The notes: generated from the sequence alone by a model not told the origin. Numbered from the stretch's first letter, positions 45,204-54,363 are shown. The stretch: DNA of 64,000 nucleotides from CBDDKZ01 sp965230415 (GCA_965230415.1 CBDDKZ010000003.1:62001-126000), one strand, 5' to 3'. Numbers and translations: made by a program.

Positions 45204-45837
45204 CCGGATTATTTCTCCATTCTTTTAAGGAACTTAGGTCTTCCGATTTTATATAACCTGTTCTTAGAGCTTCTTCGATTAATGCGCCGTAGTCACTCAA
45301 GCATACCAGGTTAACATTTTCGTCGTCAAAATTTTTGGTAGCCAAATCGAAGCCATAAGTGAATATTGCCGCCATGCCTATAACCTCTGCCCCGGCACTT
45401 TTTAAATCTTTGCAGGCTTTTAATGAACTGCCTCCTGTTGAAACGAGGTCTTCAATAACTACTAATTTTTGCCCCTTTTCTACTTTGCCTTCAATGAGGT
45501 TCGTCATGCCATGGCTCTTAGCTTTGGATCTTACATAACTAAAGGGAAGGTTGAGTTTTTCGGCAACTAGCGCTCCCTGAGGTATGCCGGCCGTTGCAAC
45601 ACCTGAAATACCTTCGGCTTCCGGATATTTTTCCTTTATCGCAGTCGTCAGGAATTCTGTGATATTACTTCGAATGGAAGGGAAAGACAAAGATAAGCGA
45701 TTGTCACAGTAAATTGGTGAATTCCATCCCGAAGCCCATTGGAAAGGATTGTCGGGTTGAAGTTTGATAGCTCCAATTTCGAGTAGGAATGAAGCAACTT
45801 GAGGGGCGCTTGCTTTTAAAGTTGTAATTATGCTCAT
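45187..45837 (-). CDS. pyrE: Orotate phosphoribosyltransferase
   Basis: Converts orotate and PRPP to orotidine 5'-monophosphate in pyrimidine synthesis. The 216-residue protein has the PRPP motif VVIEDLVSTGGSS, a flexible catalytic loop (VRSKAKSHGMTNLIEG) and the ligand site ATAGIPQGAL. The ATG at 45837 gives the usual MSIITTLKASAPQ start; the longer frame to 45873 is not needed. It stands alone, convergent with the OmpA gene. Confidence 0.97.
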   Translation of the reverse strand: MSIITTLKASAPQVASFLLEIGAIKLQPDNPFQWASGWNSPIYCDNRLSLSFPSIRSNITEFLTTAIKEKYPEAEGISGVATAGIPQGALVAEKLNLPFSYVRSKAKSHGMTNLIEGKVEKGQKLVVIEDLVSTGGSSLKACKDLKSAGAEVIGMAAIFTYGFDLATKNFDDENVNLVCLSDYGALIEEALRTGYIKSEDLSSLKEWRNNPGEWMK

Positions 45838-45981
45838 AATGTCAAAAATAAGGGAGTAAAAGCATTCCCTCAAATAATATTATCCACAACTAATTGTAAT
45901 TTGTTATTGTGGAGAAAATCAGGTCATTTCCCTTGTTACAACAAACTATAATTCATTTTTTTACTGATTAGAATGTAGAGC

Positions 45982-46653
45982 ATGAAGTTGTTTATAAACG
46001 ATAAGAGAATAAAGTTCATTGAACTTGACAAAATAGTATCTTTTTATGACTATGATAAAATGATACAGCCAGGAGTCCATTTAACCGAAGACCACTTAAT
46101 AGGTGATGTGTTAATCTATGGACATGATGAATCTTCCATAGATTCATTGCTTAGCCTTATTGAAACACACGAATTGAACGACTTAAAGCGCGTCACAATT
46201 GCTACCAAAAGAAGAAAAGATCTTATTAAACATATAAAGTCTCAATTCGAAGAAGTGGTAGCTGGCGGAGGTATCGTAAGAAAAAATGACCGTGTTCTTA
46301 TGATTTTTAGAAATGGTAAATGGGACCTGCCCAAAGGGAAACAAGACCCCGGGGAGGCTATCGATACTTGTGCACTTCGGGAGGTAGAAGAAGAATGCGC
46401 TATTAAAGCATCCATTAAAGACAAACTTACCACAACGTATCATACGTATTTAAATAAGAACAAACGTATTTTGAAAAAGTGTGTCTGGTATAATATGGAT
46501 TGTTTAGACGACGTTGAACTGAAACCACAATTGGAAGAAGGGATAACGGAGGCTACATGGATGGAGAAAATGGAATCGTTATGGGCTGTTAGAAACTCCT
46601 ACGCTTCTATAAGGTATGTGCTGAAGAGATATTACAAGTCGTACGGCAGATAA
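45982..46653 (+). CDS. Nudix hydrolase
   Basis: A 223-residue protein. The first 85 residues form an extra domain not part of the Nudix fold (MKLFINDKRIKFIELDKIVSF...). The Nudix box follows (GKWDLPKGKQDPGEAI, then CALREVEEECAI), preceded by VVAGGGIVRKNDRVLMIFR. LPKGK before the box is typical of MutT/diadenosine polyphosphate-type members. Substrate unknown. Its 3' end overlaps that of coaD (opposite strand) by 22 bases. Confidence 0.92.
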   Translation: MKLFINDKRIKFIELDKIVSFYDYDKMIQPGVHLTEDHLIGDVLIYGHDESSIDSLLSLIETHELNDLKRVTIATKRRKDLIKHIKSQFEEVVAGGGIVRKNDRVLMIFRNGKWDLPKGKQDPGEAIDTCALREVEEECAIKASIKDKLTTTYHTYLNKNKRILKKCVWYNMDCLDDVELKPQLEEGITEATWMEKMESLWAVRNSYASIRYVLKRYYKSYGR

Positions 46654-47093
46654 TGACTTACATCGCCCCCATACTTATGAATTTCTCTTGTAATGGTTGA
46701 ACTGATATAGGCTAATTCAGGGCTTGTAATCAAAAATACGGTTTCAAGGTCTGGAAATAGATTTTTGTTTCCTTGAGATATGGCATTCTCATATTCGAAA
46801 TCAGTGGTGTTTCGTAAACCACGTAAAATGTATTTGGCATTTGCTTCTTTAGCAAACTGCGCTGTAAGCCCAGAGTATGAAGTGACTTCTATTTGAGGGT
46901 AATCACGAAAAGTTTCCTGTATTTTTTTGATCATAAAATCAACTTCGAAGTAGCGCTTTTTTGTTGAGTTTACCCCGAGGCTAATTATAACCTTGTCAAA
47001 CATATTGACTCCCCTCAAAACAATATCTTGATGTCCTTTCGTGAAAGGATCAAAAGAACCGGGAAATACAGCTATCCTGGAATTTAGTGACAT
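46632..47093 (-). CDS. coaD: Phosphopantetheine adenylyltransferase
   Basis: Forms dephospho-CoA from 4'-phosphopantetheine and ATP in coenzyme A synthesis. The 153-residue protein has the nucleotidyltransferase motif GSFDPFTKGH near the start, the conserved RGLRNTTDFEYE and the C-terminal ISSTITREI (the ISSxxxR motif). The ATG lies inside the last codons of the DUF3822 gene, a 10-base overlap that indicates coupled expression. Confidence 0.97.
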   Translation of the reverse strand: MSLNSRIAVFPGSFDPFTKGHQDIVLRGVNMFDKVIISLGVNSTKKRYFEVDFMIKKIQETFRDYPQIEVTSYSGLTAQFAKEANAKYILRGLRNTTDFEYENAISQGNKNLFPDLETVFLITSPELAYISSTITREIHKYGGDVSHYLPYDL

Positions 47094-47974
47094 AAATGGA
47101 TGTTGTATAAATCGAAAAATTGATGGTCATATAACTCATCAAATTGATAACCAAATTTAAGCATATTGGGCCTTTTCCCTAATTCCAAATAGCGAATGTA
47201 TTTAAACAGACGTGCAAAATGGATGGAAGTCTGATCAAAATTTCCCCATAATGTTACAGGGATTTGGTCTGGGTCCAGTCCTAATTCCTGAATAACGAAC
47301 ATGGTATAATAGGTTAAGTCTTCAGCGGTATTATATTCGAATAAATTACAGTATTCCAGGTGTGTGTCCTTGGTGACAATAATATTCAATTTAGTGCTGT
47401 CACAATTGATATACATGCGCTTGCTTGAATTTAAAAAATTAGCCCCTTTGTGTATACCTTCTATAAATGCGCTGGTTTGATGACATGCGGAAACAGTACG
47501 CATTGAATATTTTTCACAAAACCAGTTGAATATATGCTTATCATAAGCAAAGGCATTATATAATTCAAGGTTTTTATGTTTTATGAAATTGATGTTTTCT
47601 CGATTCGGATCAAAAGGACTGTTTAGCCTTAAATAATGTTCGAGGTCGTTTTCTGAGAAAAGAGAAGATGGAATGAGTGAGAATTGCGTGTTTTTGAAGC
47701 CAATGACCACTTCTTTCCAATATCCTGCCTGCAAAGTTGTATGATCATCATAGATTAATTCCAGTTGATCGGTGATTTGAGTAGACGAGTAAACAGCTCC
47801 AAGGGTGAATTTTTCAGCCATTAAACACCTTTTGGAATTCATGTCAATAACACAGACATCGAACTCAGAATCACTTATTTGAAGGTAGAGTGTGTAGTTG
47901 GCAATTTCATGAACATCAAACTTATCGTCCTTGATGTTTATAATATGCCGATATGTTGCCGCCGCTACTTTCAA
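47084..47974 (-). CDS. DUF3822-family protein
   Basis: A 296-residue cytoplasmic protein of a family found in Bacteroidota directly upstream of coaD. The pattern of YLQISDSEFDVCVID near the start, then FEYNTAEDLTYYTMFVIQELGLDPDQIPVTLWGNF near the end, fits DUF3822, whose fold is thought to be distantly actin-like. No function is established. The start is a TTG at 47974, three bases after the stop of the preceding gene; its ends overlap coaD. The three genes 48556-46632 look like one operon. Confidence 0.82.
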   Translation of the reverse strand: MKVAAATYRHIINIKDDKFDVHEIANYTLYLQISDSEFDVCVIDMNSKRCLMAEKFTLGAVYSSTQITDQLELIYDDHTTLQAGYWKEVVIGFKNTQFSLIPSSLFSENDLEHYLRLNSPFDPNRENINFIKHKNLELYNAFAYDKHIFNWFCEKYSMRTVSACHQTSAFIEGIHKGANFLNSSKRMYINCDSTKLNIIVTKDTHLEYCNLFEYNTAEDLTYYTMFVIQELGLDPDQIPVTLWGNFDQTSIHFARLFKYIRYLELGKRPNMLKFGYQFDELYDHQFFDLYNIHLCH

Positions 47975-47977
47975 TAG

Positions 47978-48556
47978 TTATTTTTCCCAGCTACCTCTTG
48001 TTGTAGCTACTTTTTTAGACCCAATTCTAAGTGTGTCCAGTCCTCCGTTGATTCTTTCAGGGTTGATCGGATCAACATCTTTAATGTCATATCCGTGTGC
48101 ATCGTCTATTACCCCTGTCCAGATATCAAATTCTTTATTGTCTTTGTTTCCAGGTATATTTCCCAGTGTCTTAATATCAAAATTTGCAAGCTCGGGAGCC
48201 GATAACAGGGAGTCCTTAACAAACGTAGAGTTGATAGTGTCTACTATCACACCAATACTGTCTTTCCCGTAGTAGTACCAGTCCTTGAAGATGGTGTCGG
48301 ATTTTACAACAGTATAAATTTTGTCATTTTCACAGTAATCGACCATCTCCGACCACTTCTTGGCATAAGTACCTTTAGAAGCAAAGTAGGAAGCCTGAAT
48401 ATCCCGGATTAGTTTCAGACGTTCTTTAATGGCGTCTTCGGTGGTGTTAATTAATACTATTTCCTCTTTTCTTTCCTGAATGATATTATACAACCAAACA
48501 GAGAAAAAAATACTCGAAAGAAATAAAATGGCAGAAATAATAACTCTTATATTCAT
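47978..48556 (-). CDS. Membrane-anchored protein, pseudopilin-like N terminus, unknown function
   Basis: A 192-residue protein with one N-terminal membrane segment (about residues 4-25) and then a long helix (EIVLINTTEDAIKERLKLIRDIQASYFASKGTYAKKWSEM). The motif of a hydrophobic helix followed by a long helix and Y-A-x-x-W resembles type II pseudopilin-like proteins, but there is no pre-pilin cleavage site. The rest is polar. It precedes the DUF3822 gene by 3 bases. Function unknown. Confidence 0.65.
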   Translation of the reverse strand: MNIRVIISAILFLSSIFFSVWLYNIIQERKEEIVLINTTEDAIKERLKLIRDIQASYFASKGTYAKKWSEMVDYCENDKIYTVVKSDTIFKDWYYYGKDSIGVIVDTINSTFVKDSLLSAPELANFDIKTLGNIPGNKDNKEFDIWTGVIDDAHGYDIKDVDPINPERINGGLDTLRIGSKKVATTRGSWEK

Positions 48557-48717
48557 TAGTCCATCGTTCTAGTTGTAAAAATAAATAATCTTTGATTATA
48601 TTTTTACGAATTCCATTTAAAAACTTATCAAAGTTAATAAAGTTATCAACAATTATGCTACGCGTTTGTTATAAGAACAGTATTATTTGGCATATGTTGC
48701 ATAAAATATCAAGAATA

Positions 48718-49194
48718 TTACCGGATAATACTCTTTCTGTATCTGAAATCTTCGAGTTGATCCAGGTCGTGGAAAATAGGATGATAAGATGCTTTTGGGA
48801 ATTTTTTAAGTTGTGAAAACGGTATAAACTCCAATTCTTCAATAATCTGTTTGTTGTGAGCCAGTTCAGGATCTTTTCCTAGCTTTAACTCCCCTTCATA
48901 ACTGCTTACAAGAAAAAAGAGCTCTATGGCGTGTAGTGGAGCCTGCAAAAATTCGTTCATACATATTAATTCTGCACTTTTTATGCTCAAGTTCGTTTCT
49001 TCAAAAAACTCTCGTTCCAGGCAATCTTTAAGTGTTTCGTTATAGGATAAACCACCACCTGGCGGAGACCAGAAGTTATTAACCGGAGGCAGGGTTTTAT
49101 GTTTAATTAATAGAACCGATTCGTTTTCGATTAAAACACCCGAAACTCGAACTCTAAGCTTGTTTCCAAAGGTTTGAATGATTTCTTCCTGCAT
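48718..49194 (-). CDS. Nudix hydrolase
   Basis: A 158-residue MutT-like protein. It begins with a strand SGVLIENESVLLIKHKT, followed by FWSPPGGGLSYNETLKDC and EREFFEETNL, the complete Nudix box. It is the third Nudix gene in the window and lacks the long N-terminal domain of the 45982 gene. The conserved tail (FIPFSQLKKFPKASYHPIF) is usual in the family. Substrate unknown. Confidence 0.92.
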   Translation of the reverse strand: MQEEIIQTFGNKLRVRVSGVLIENESVLLIKHKTLPPVNNFWSPPGGGLSYNETLKDCLEREFFEETNLSIKSAELICMNEFLQAPLHAIELFFLVSSYEGELKLGKDPELAHNKQIIEELEFIPFSQLKKFPKASYHPIFHDLDQLEDFRYRKSIIR

Positions 49195-49315
49195 GATTCT
49201 TAATTCAGTATAAAAGTAAAGTTATTTATAAATAATTGCTATTATGGGATAATATAGGACCAGTAAGGTTTTATTGGTCTGATTTTTGTACTATTTTCAA
49301 TAAAAAAATGTCGCT

Positions 49316-49708
49316 ATGAATTTAATTAAATTCGCTTTTCTGCTTTTTGTTCTGACTTATAGCGTTCAAATTTTCGCTCAGCAAAATGAAGTAGCACTCA
49401 CACCTTTGAAGTTTGATCGGACTGAACACGATTTTGGTGAAATAGAGCAGGGACAGGTTGTTAATACTGAGTTTGAATTTGTTAATAATAGTGCAGACAC
49501 ACTTTTTATTAAGAATGTGGTAGCTTCTTGCGGTTGCACATCTCCTTCCTGGACAAAAGAACCTGTGCCTCCCAAGGGTACGGGGAACATAAAAGTGGAG
49601 TTTGATTCTTTGGACAAAGAAGGCGTGCAGCGAAAAACTATTACGGTAGTTTATAATGTTGCTCAAACTGCCAAGTTGAAGATCTATGCTAATGTTCTAA
49701 CACAGTAG
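49316..49708 (+). CDS. DUF1573 exported protein
   Basis: A 130-residue protein with signal peptide (MNLIKFAFLLFVLTYSVQIFA) and a DUF1573 domain, a seven-stranded Ig-like (MSP/ASPM-type) fold: DFGEIEQGQ, NTEFEFVNNSADTLFI, VVASCGCTSPSW and VPPKGTGNIKVEFDS. The SCGCT pair is characteristic. Such proteins are frequent in Bacteroidota and may bind surface proteins; the role is unknown. Confidence 0.92.
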   Translation: MNLIKFAFLLFVLTYSVQIFAQQNEVALTPLKFDRTEHDFGEIEQGQVVNTEFEFVNNSADTLFIKNVVASCGCTSPSWTKEPVPPKGTGNIKVEFDSLDKEGVQRKTITVVYNVAQTAKLKIYANVLTQ

Positions 49709-49721
49709 TTGTGTTGATTTT

Positions 49722-50096
49722 TTAAATACTTTTTGAAATCCCGATTAATAAGAATATCCAACCTGCAATAAAGGCAGCACCTCCAAGAGGAGTAATTGCT
49801 CCCAGCATTTTAATATTTGTTGCGCATAAGGTATATAGAGAACCTGAGAAAAGTATTATACCCACAATAAATGCATAGCCGGCCCAGCCCATCATTTTAT
49901 GCTGTACATTGAAAAGTAATATGCCAACCAGCAACAATGCCAGTGTATGATAAAATTGGTACCTCACGGCAGTTTCAAAAACGGCCGTTCTTTGCGAACG
50001 TTCCAAGAAATCTTTTAGAGCATGTGCACCAAAAGCTCCCAAGCCTACAGCTAATGCGCCTGATATAGCCGCTATAATTATAAATAGTTTTTGCAT
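49722..50096 (-). CDS. DUF423 membrane protein
   Basis: A 124-residue protein with four membrane helices. The start ISGALAVGLGAFGAHALKDFL and the block RYQFYHTLALLLVG are the DUF423 (YgdD-like) signature. It is the last gene of a five-gene minus-strand operon (DUF58 - BatD-like - BatA - YggS - DUF423) and starts 2 bases after the yggS stop. Function unknown. Confidence 0.93.
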   Translation of the reverse strand: MQKLFIIIAAISGALAVGLGAFGAHALKDFLERSQRTAVFETAVRYQFYHTLALLLVGILLFNVQHKMMGWAGYAFIVGIILFSGSLYTLCATNIKMLGAITPLGGAAFIAGWIFLLIGISKSI

Positions 50097-50098
50097 AT

Positions 50099-50767
50099 CT
50101 AATGATAGTTTCTAGTTCCAAATATTGAACTGCCAACGCGAACCATTGTACTACCACAGGAAATAGCAATAGGGAAATCTCCGCTCATTCCCATCGATAA
50201 CTCATGAAGTCCGAGTTTTGTTTGATTTTGTAGCTCTTGTTTAAATTTGGAGAGCTTTTTGAATTCATTCCTTATCTGCACCTCGTCGGCAGTGTTTGTA
50301 GCCATGCCCATTAACCCAATGATGGAAATATGTGGCAAAGATTGCAGGTAATCCTCTTGCAACAATAATGCTAATACTTCGTCCTCGCTGAAACCGAATT
50401 TTTCTTTTTCTTCGGCAATATGTACTTGTAACAAACAGTTAATAACACGCTTATGTTTCGCAGCCTGTTTGTTAATTTCTTCTAATAATCGAATAGTATC
50501 GACTGCATGGATGAGATGGACAAAAGGGGCGATGTACTTTACTTTGTTTCGTTGTAAGTGACCAATCATATGCCATTTTATATCACCAGGTAATTCTTCC
50601 GCTTTTTTTGCCAATTCCTGTACTTTATTCTCCCCAAAATCGCGTTGACCTGCATCATATGCTTCTTGTATAGCTTCATTAGGCTTGGTCTTTGAAACTG
50701 CTACCAGCGTAACTTCATGTGGGATTTTGTTTTTTACGTCAGTTAGATTTTCTGCAATTGAACCCAT
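50099..50767 (-). CDS. yggS: PLP homeostasis protein (YggS/PLPBP)
   Basis: A 222-residue pyridoxal-phosphate-binding protein of the alanine-racemase-like TIM-barrel fold, involved in PLP homeostasis. The PLP lysine is in LVAVSKTKPNE; FGENKVQEL, WHMIGHLQRNK, MGMSGDFPIAI and RVGSSIFGTR are the family blocks. It starts 1 base after the BatA stop, so it is cotranscribed with the Bat genes, although PLP has no obvious link to them. Confidence 0.96.
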   Translation of the reverse strand: MGSIAENLTDVKNKIPHEVTLVAVSKTKPNEAIQEAYDAGQRDFGENKVQELAKKAEELPGDIKWHMIGHLQRNKVKYIAPFVHLIHAVDTIRLLEEINKQAAKHKRVINCLLQVHIAEEKEKFGFSEDEVLALLLQEDYLQSLPHISIIGLMGMATNTADEVQIRNEFKKLSKFKQELQNQTKLGLHELSMGMSGDFPIAISCGSTMVRVGSSIFGTRNYH

Positions 50768-50768
50768 T

Positions 50769-51857
50769 TTAATCCAGAAGTGCGTTTGTTATAAAAGTAG
50801 ATTTAAGAAGCAGCCAGAGGAAGAATGGAATCAATGCCCAGATGAGGTAAATCTGATAAAAATCGGTGGTACTTTTAAATCGCTGCTCCAATATTTCCGA
50901 TTTTTCCATTTCGTCAATTGTTTCGAATATTTTTTTGAGTCCATTACTATCATTCGCACGGAAAAATTGCCCTTCTCCAATTTTAGCAATTTGTCTTAGT
51001 GCTGTTTCATCGAGCGAGCTCTGCACGTACCTTGGTCGTGTATGGATGCGACCAAAGAAATCCCTGTATTTATCTTCACCGGCCAGAACTTGACCTTCTT
51101 TACCGATTCCTATGCTGTAAATTTTTATGTCAAAAGCGTGTGCCTTCATAGCTGCATCAATAGGGTCGAGGTTTCCCGCCGTGTTTTCGCCATCGCTTAG
51201 AAGAATCATTACTTTAGACTTGGCTTCAGAGTCTTTGAGTTGTTTCATTCCGCATTGAATAGCGTTTCCAATTGCCGTTCCTTCTTCTCTAATAATTTCG
51301 AAATCGATGTCCTTAATCTCTTGTTTTACATAGCTGTAGTCTGTGGTTAATGGTGCCTGGGGAAAGGCTTGTCCTCTAAATATGACTACACCAATTCGGT
51401 CCTGGATACGGTTTTCTACGAAGTTTTGTGCTACTTTTTTTACTTTTTCCAGTCTGTTTGGTTTAAAATCCATTAACTGCATAGAATTGGAAATATCGAT
51501 GATAAGTGAAATATCAATACCCTCGCTCCATCTCTCAGGTGGGTGCTCTTCTGTTTTTTGAGGCCTCGAAAGTGCAAATAATACCAGCGCAACAAATAAT
51601 GACATGAGCATTGATGGTATGATTTGTAATATTGCCGATAGATTAAAGCGTCTGATATTTTTTTCGAGCATGGCTACATCAAGCTTTTTACCAAAAAAAG
51701 TGCCCAATAAAAAACGTAAAAAGAAAAGGGAAGGTATTGCTATTAGAGCAGCAACAGCTAAATAAATGAATTCAGGAGATACATATTCATATTCATTGAC
51801 TAATAATTCATAGTCGAACCACTTAAAATCGAACCACTTTTTTTCTATATCATTCAT
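50769..51857 (-). CDS. batA: VWA-domain membrane protein (BatA-like)
   Basis: A 362-residue protein with two N-terminal membrane segments (about 29-50 and 76-97), a von Willebrand A domain with a MIDAS motif (DISNSM, then TDYSYV and LSDGEN), and a C-terminal membrane segment. This is the BatA/BatB plan of the Bacteroides aerotolerance operon. It overlaps the BatD-like gene by 8 bases. The associated MoxR ATPase gene is not in the window next to it. Confidence 0.88.
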   Translation of the reverse strand: MNDIEKKWFDFKWFDYELLVNEYEYVSPEFIYLAVAALIAIPSLFFLRFLLGTFFGKKLDVAMLEKNIRRFNLSAILQIIPSMLMSLFVALVLFALSRPQKTEEHPPERWSEGIDISLIIDISNSMQLMDFKPNRLEKVKKVAQNFVENRIQDRIGVVIFRGQAFPQAPLTTDYSYVKQEIKDIDFEIIREEGTAIGNAIQCGMKQLKDSEAKSKVMILLSDGENTAGNLDPIDAAMKAHAFDIKIYSIGIGKEGQVLAGEDKYRDFFGRIHTRPRYVQSSLDETALRQIAKIGEGQFFRANDSNGLKKIFETIDEMEKSEILEQRFKSTTDFYQIYLIWALIPFFLWLLLKSTFITNALLD

Positions 51858-52740
51858 GGATTAAATCTTTCCGCTTTTTGGAATACATTTCCAATGAAAA
51901 TTCTTGTAAGTCTTTAAAAGTTGTTTTTAGCGCATCGTCAGGTAAACCTGCATAGATCACTTTATCTATTCGTTCCAGATGATTTTTGATATTTGGAATA
52001 TTGTGGTACTTAGTGGCCAGTTCTCGTGAGGTCATGGTCGAAATAGGTGCTCTCTCAATTTCTTCCAAATATTTTTTCCATGTGGAAAGAAAGCTTTGCG
52101 CTTGTTTTTGCCCCTTATTCCCTGCCAGAATATGTTCGATAGATTGCAGATACGTTTCATGTTTTTTGGACATTCTGTAGAGTTTCCACCTTTTTAATAA
52201 GGGTTTGCGCAATAGGATGAATAAAGCGATGAGAATTATTACAATACCGATTATAATAGCCGCACTTAGGTAGTGGTTTGGAGCTTCTTCAATTTGATGA
52301 TAACTCAAGTCTTTTTTTAGTACTATTTCATCCGGTAGTTCACTTACCAGGTGCTTTATATTAATGGTGTCGGCACGGGTATGGACGCGAAAAGTGTCCT
52401 GTCCATTTAGTAAGTAAACAGGAAGTGATAATGTAGCTTTATCTGATAACTCAAATGTTCTGAGGGTATAAATAGTACTATCAAAGCTGAGGCTGTCTAC
52501 TATTTTGGAGGGGAAATATTGCTTGGAGACCAATTCAAATTGGCCGAAATTATAATTACTGTCCGGGAAAACCACCAAACTATCTTTGAGGTAATTAAAT
52601 GTCAATACAAAATCTACCTGTTCTCCAACTTTAATTTCTGTTTTTAGAAATCTTCCATAGGGTTTGTAAGGCTGTGCGTATGTAAGCACGATGCCAATTA
52701 ATAGTAGAAAGGGAAATATGAGCGCTCCTTTATTTCGCAT
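51850..52740 (-). CDS. BatD-like membrane protein
   Basis: A 296-residue protein: signal peptide (GIVLTYA-QP), a periplasmic beta domain (FLKTEIKVGEQVDFVLTF, the oxygen-tolerance-type fold), one membrane segment (about residues 161-180, AAIIIGIVIILIALFILL) and a cytoplasmic region with helices (TMTSRELATKYHNI). This is the plan of BatD/DUF4381 proteins. It lies between DUF58 and BatA genes with overlaps of 11 and 8 bases. Confidence 0.75.
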   Translation of the reverse strand: MRNKGALIFPFLLLIGIVLTYAQPYKPYGRFLKTEIKVGEQVDFVLTFNYLKDSLVVFPDSNYNFGQFELVSKQYFPSKIVDSLSFDSTIYTLRTFELSDKATLSLPVYLLNGQDTFRVHTRADTINIKHLVSELPDEIVLKKDLSYHQIEEAPNHYLSAAIIIGIVIILIALFILLRKPLLKRWKLYRMSKKHETYLQSIEHILAGNKGQKQAQSFLSTWKKYLEEIERAPISTMTSRELATKYHNIPNIKNHLERIDKVIYAGLPDDALKTTFKDLQEFSLEMYSKKRKDLIHE

Positions 52741-53620
52741 TTTTCCAAGTTCTGTTTCTCGTTTTAAACAATTCTACCAGTTTATCTACATATACTTCGT
52801 CGGTACTTATTTGTACATAGTCCACCTGGTTTTTCTTGCAAAGCGATTCTAGTCTCTGCATAGTTTCTTTTAAGAATTTTGTCGTTTTCTTTCTAAAACC
52901 AGGAAAAGAGCTATTAACCCACATAGTTTTATTTGATTCTTTATCACGTACAGGTATAATTCCCAGTCTGGGGAGTTTCGTTTCTCGACGGTCGTATGTT
53001 TGAATGACTATAAGATCGTGTTTTCGGGCCAGTGCCTTAAAGTTAGATTCATAACCTTCGTCAATGAAATCAGATAAAAGCACTACAATACTTTTTTTCT
53101 TGATCAGTCCCAAAGCAAAGGCAAGCCCTTTTTTGATGTCTGTTTTGCTTTCTTTAGGTTCAAGTTTGTTTAGAGCGCCAATTATGTTTACTACGTGGCG
53201 GTCGCCCTTGTCGGGTTTTATATATTTCTCTTTGTCGTTAGAAAAACATATCAGCCCTACCTGCGATCCCTGTTTGGCGGCAGCAAGTGCCAGGACACCG
53301 ACAATCTCTTTTGCAATATCAATCTTTTGATTATCGGGCTTGCCTATCATTTGAGAAGCGCTCACATCGAGCAAAAAGAAAATAGATTGATCTTTCTCCT
53401 CTTTGAAAGTTTTAATGTATGTTTCCTGACCCCTGGCAGTTACATTCCAGTCAATTGTTCGAATGTCGTCACCATATTGATATACACGGACATCGTCAAA
53501 TTCGAGGCCGGTCCCTTTAAATACAGATTTGTATTCACCACTCATTTGTGAGTTCACCGCTTTTCGAATCTTAATTTCGTAGCGTCTGAGTTTTTTTAAG
53601 AGCTTTTTTAAATCTTGCAT
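52730..53620 (-). CDS. DUF58 protein (VWA-like)
   Basis: A 296-residue cytoplasmic protein with the DUF58 core: DDVRVYQYGDDIRTIDWNVT, then DQSIFFLLDVSASQMIG (a VWA-type DxSxS motif), KQGSQVGLICFSND and VVLLSDFID. DUF58 proteins usually act with a MoxR ATPase and VWA proteins in the same operon. It is the first gene of the operon; the MoxR gene is expected but does not lie immediately upstream. Confidence 0.93.
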   Translation of the reverse strand: MQDLKKLLKKLRRYEIKIRKAVNSQMSGEYKSVFKGTGLEFDDVRVYQYGDDIRTIDWNVTARGQETYIKTFKEEKDQSIFFLLDVSASQMIGKPDNQKIDIAKEIVGVLALAAAKQGSQVGLICFSNDKEKYIKPDKGDRHVVNIIGALNKLEPKESKTDIKKGLAFALGLIKKKSIVVLLSDFIDEGYESNFKALARKHDLIVIQTYDRRETKLPRLGIIPVRDKESNKTMWVNSSFPGFRKKTTKFLKETMQRLESLCKKNQVDYVQISTDEVYVDKLVELFKTRNRTWKNAK

Positions 53621-53733
53621 ATGAGCTATTCAAATACAAAAAACGCAGTTATAGCTTTTTTATTTAATACATCAAGAAATTTTGTTTCTATAACAACGTT
53701 CAAAATTATAACATATTTGTTTAATTTCACACC

Positions 53734-54084
53734 ATGCGAAAAAAGCTTATCGTTATATTTTCAATTTTATTGCTGGGATGTAAGCAGGAAAAGAAAATTC
53801 CCCCTCATATTATCGATGAAGTTACCATGGGGCGAATGCTTACAGATTTAACTGTTGCTCAGGGACAAATGGATAAATTGGGGCTTCACAAAGATTCGGC
53901 GGCAGTATTGTTTCATAGTTATTATAAGCCACAAGTGTTGAAGAAATATAATATAGATGTAGCGCAATTCGATTCTAGTTTTGTATTCTATTCGAGTGAT
54001 ATTGAATTATATAAGAACGTTTGGGAACATGTGGTAGACAGTTTGTCAAAACGTATTGAAGTAATGAAGCCACAATTTCACTAA
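53734..54084 (+). CDS. DUF4296 lipoprotein
   Basis: A 116-residue lipoprotein with lipobox LLLGC (Cys16), the DUF4296 pattern PPHIIDEVTMGRMLTDLTVAQG and the C-terminal YKNVWEHVVDSLSKRIE. The family is confined to Bacteroidota and of unknown function. Divergent from the DUF58 operon; its stop overlaps the convergent small membrane gene by 4 bases. Confidence 0.9.
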   Translation: MRKKLIVIFSILLLGCKQEKKIPPHIIDEVTMGRMLTDLTVAQGQMDKLGLHKDSAAVLFHSYYKPQVLKKYNIDVAQFDSSFVFYSSDIELYKNVWEHVVDSLSKRIEVMKPQFH

Positions 54085-54359
54085 GGTTCCTGGGGATTTG
54101 ATGGTGTTACCTCTATGGTATTATGGCTTTTTTTATTTTTAGAATCTATTTTTTTATGTGTAAAGTAAATAGTAAGTAAAATAATCATGAAGAATATAAT
54201 CCATCTGAGCAATTTCTGATCCCGATAAATATTTCTGAGTAAATACAATGGCCGGTGCATTTTACTGTAAGAACTAAGTACGTTGTCAAAGTTCTTGTAG
54301 TCAGCTATTTTTTTTGAACTGGGAAGCGGTTTGTTAATATTTATTTTGTATTTGGCCAT
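54081..54359 (-). CDS. Small membrane protein next to an ECF sigma factor
   Basis: A 92-residue protein with a polar N-terminal part of about 50 residues (LPSSKKIADYKNFDNVLSSYSKMH), one membrane segment (about residues 53-68, WIIFFMIILLTIYF) and a short C-terminal tail. It starts 4 bases after the stop of the ECF sigma gene and is likely cotranscribed. It may act as a minimal anti-sigma factor or other partner, but it has no known anti-sigma motif. Confidence 0.7.
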   Translation of the reverse strand: MAKYKININKPLPSSKKIADYKNFDNVLSSYSKMHRPLYLLRNIYRDQKLLRWIIFFMIILLTIYFTHKKIDSKNKKSHNTIEVTPSNPQEP

Positions 54360-54363
54360 TTAT

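Noticed and set aside
53195..53551. 118-residue plus-strand frame inside the DUF58 gene
   Set aside because: Antisense to DUF58 motifs; no start signal and no domain.
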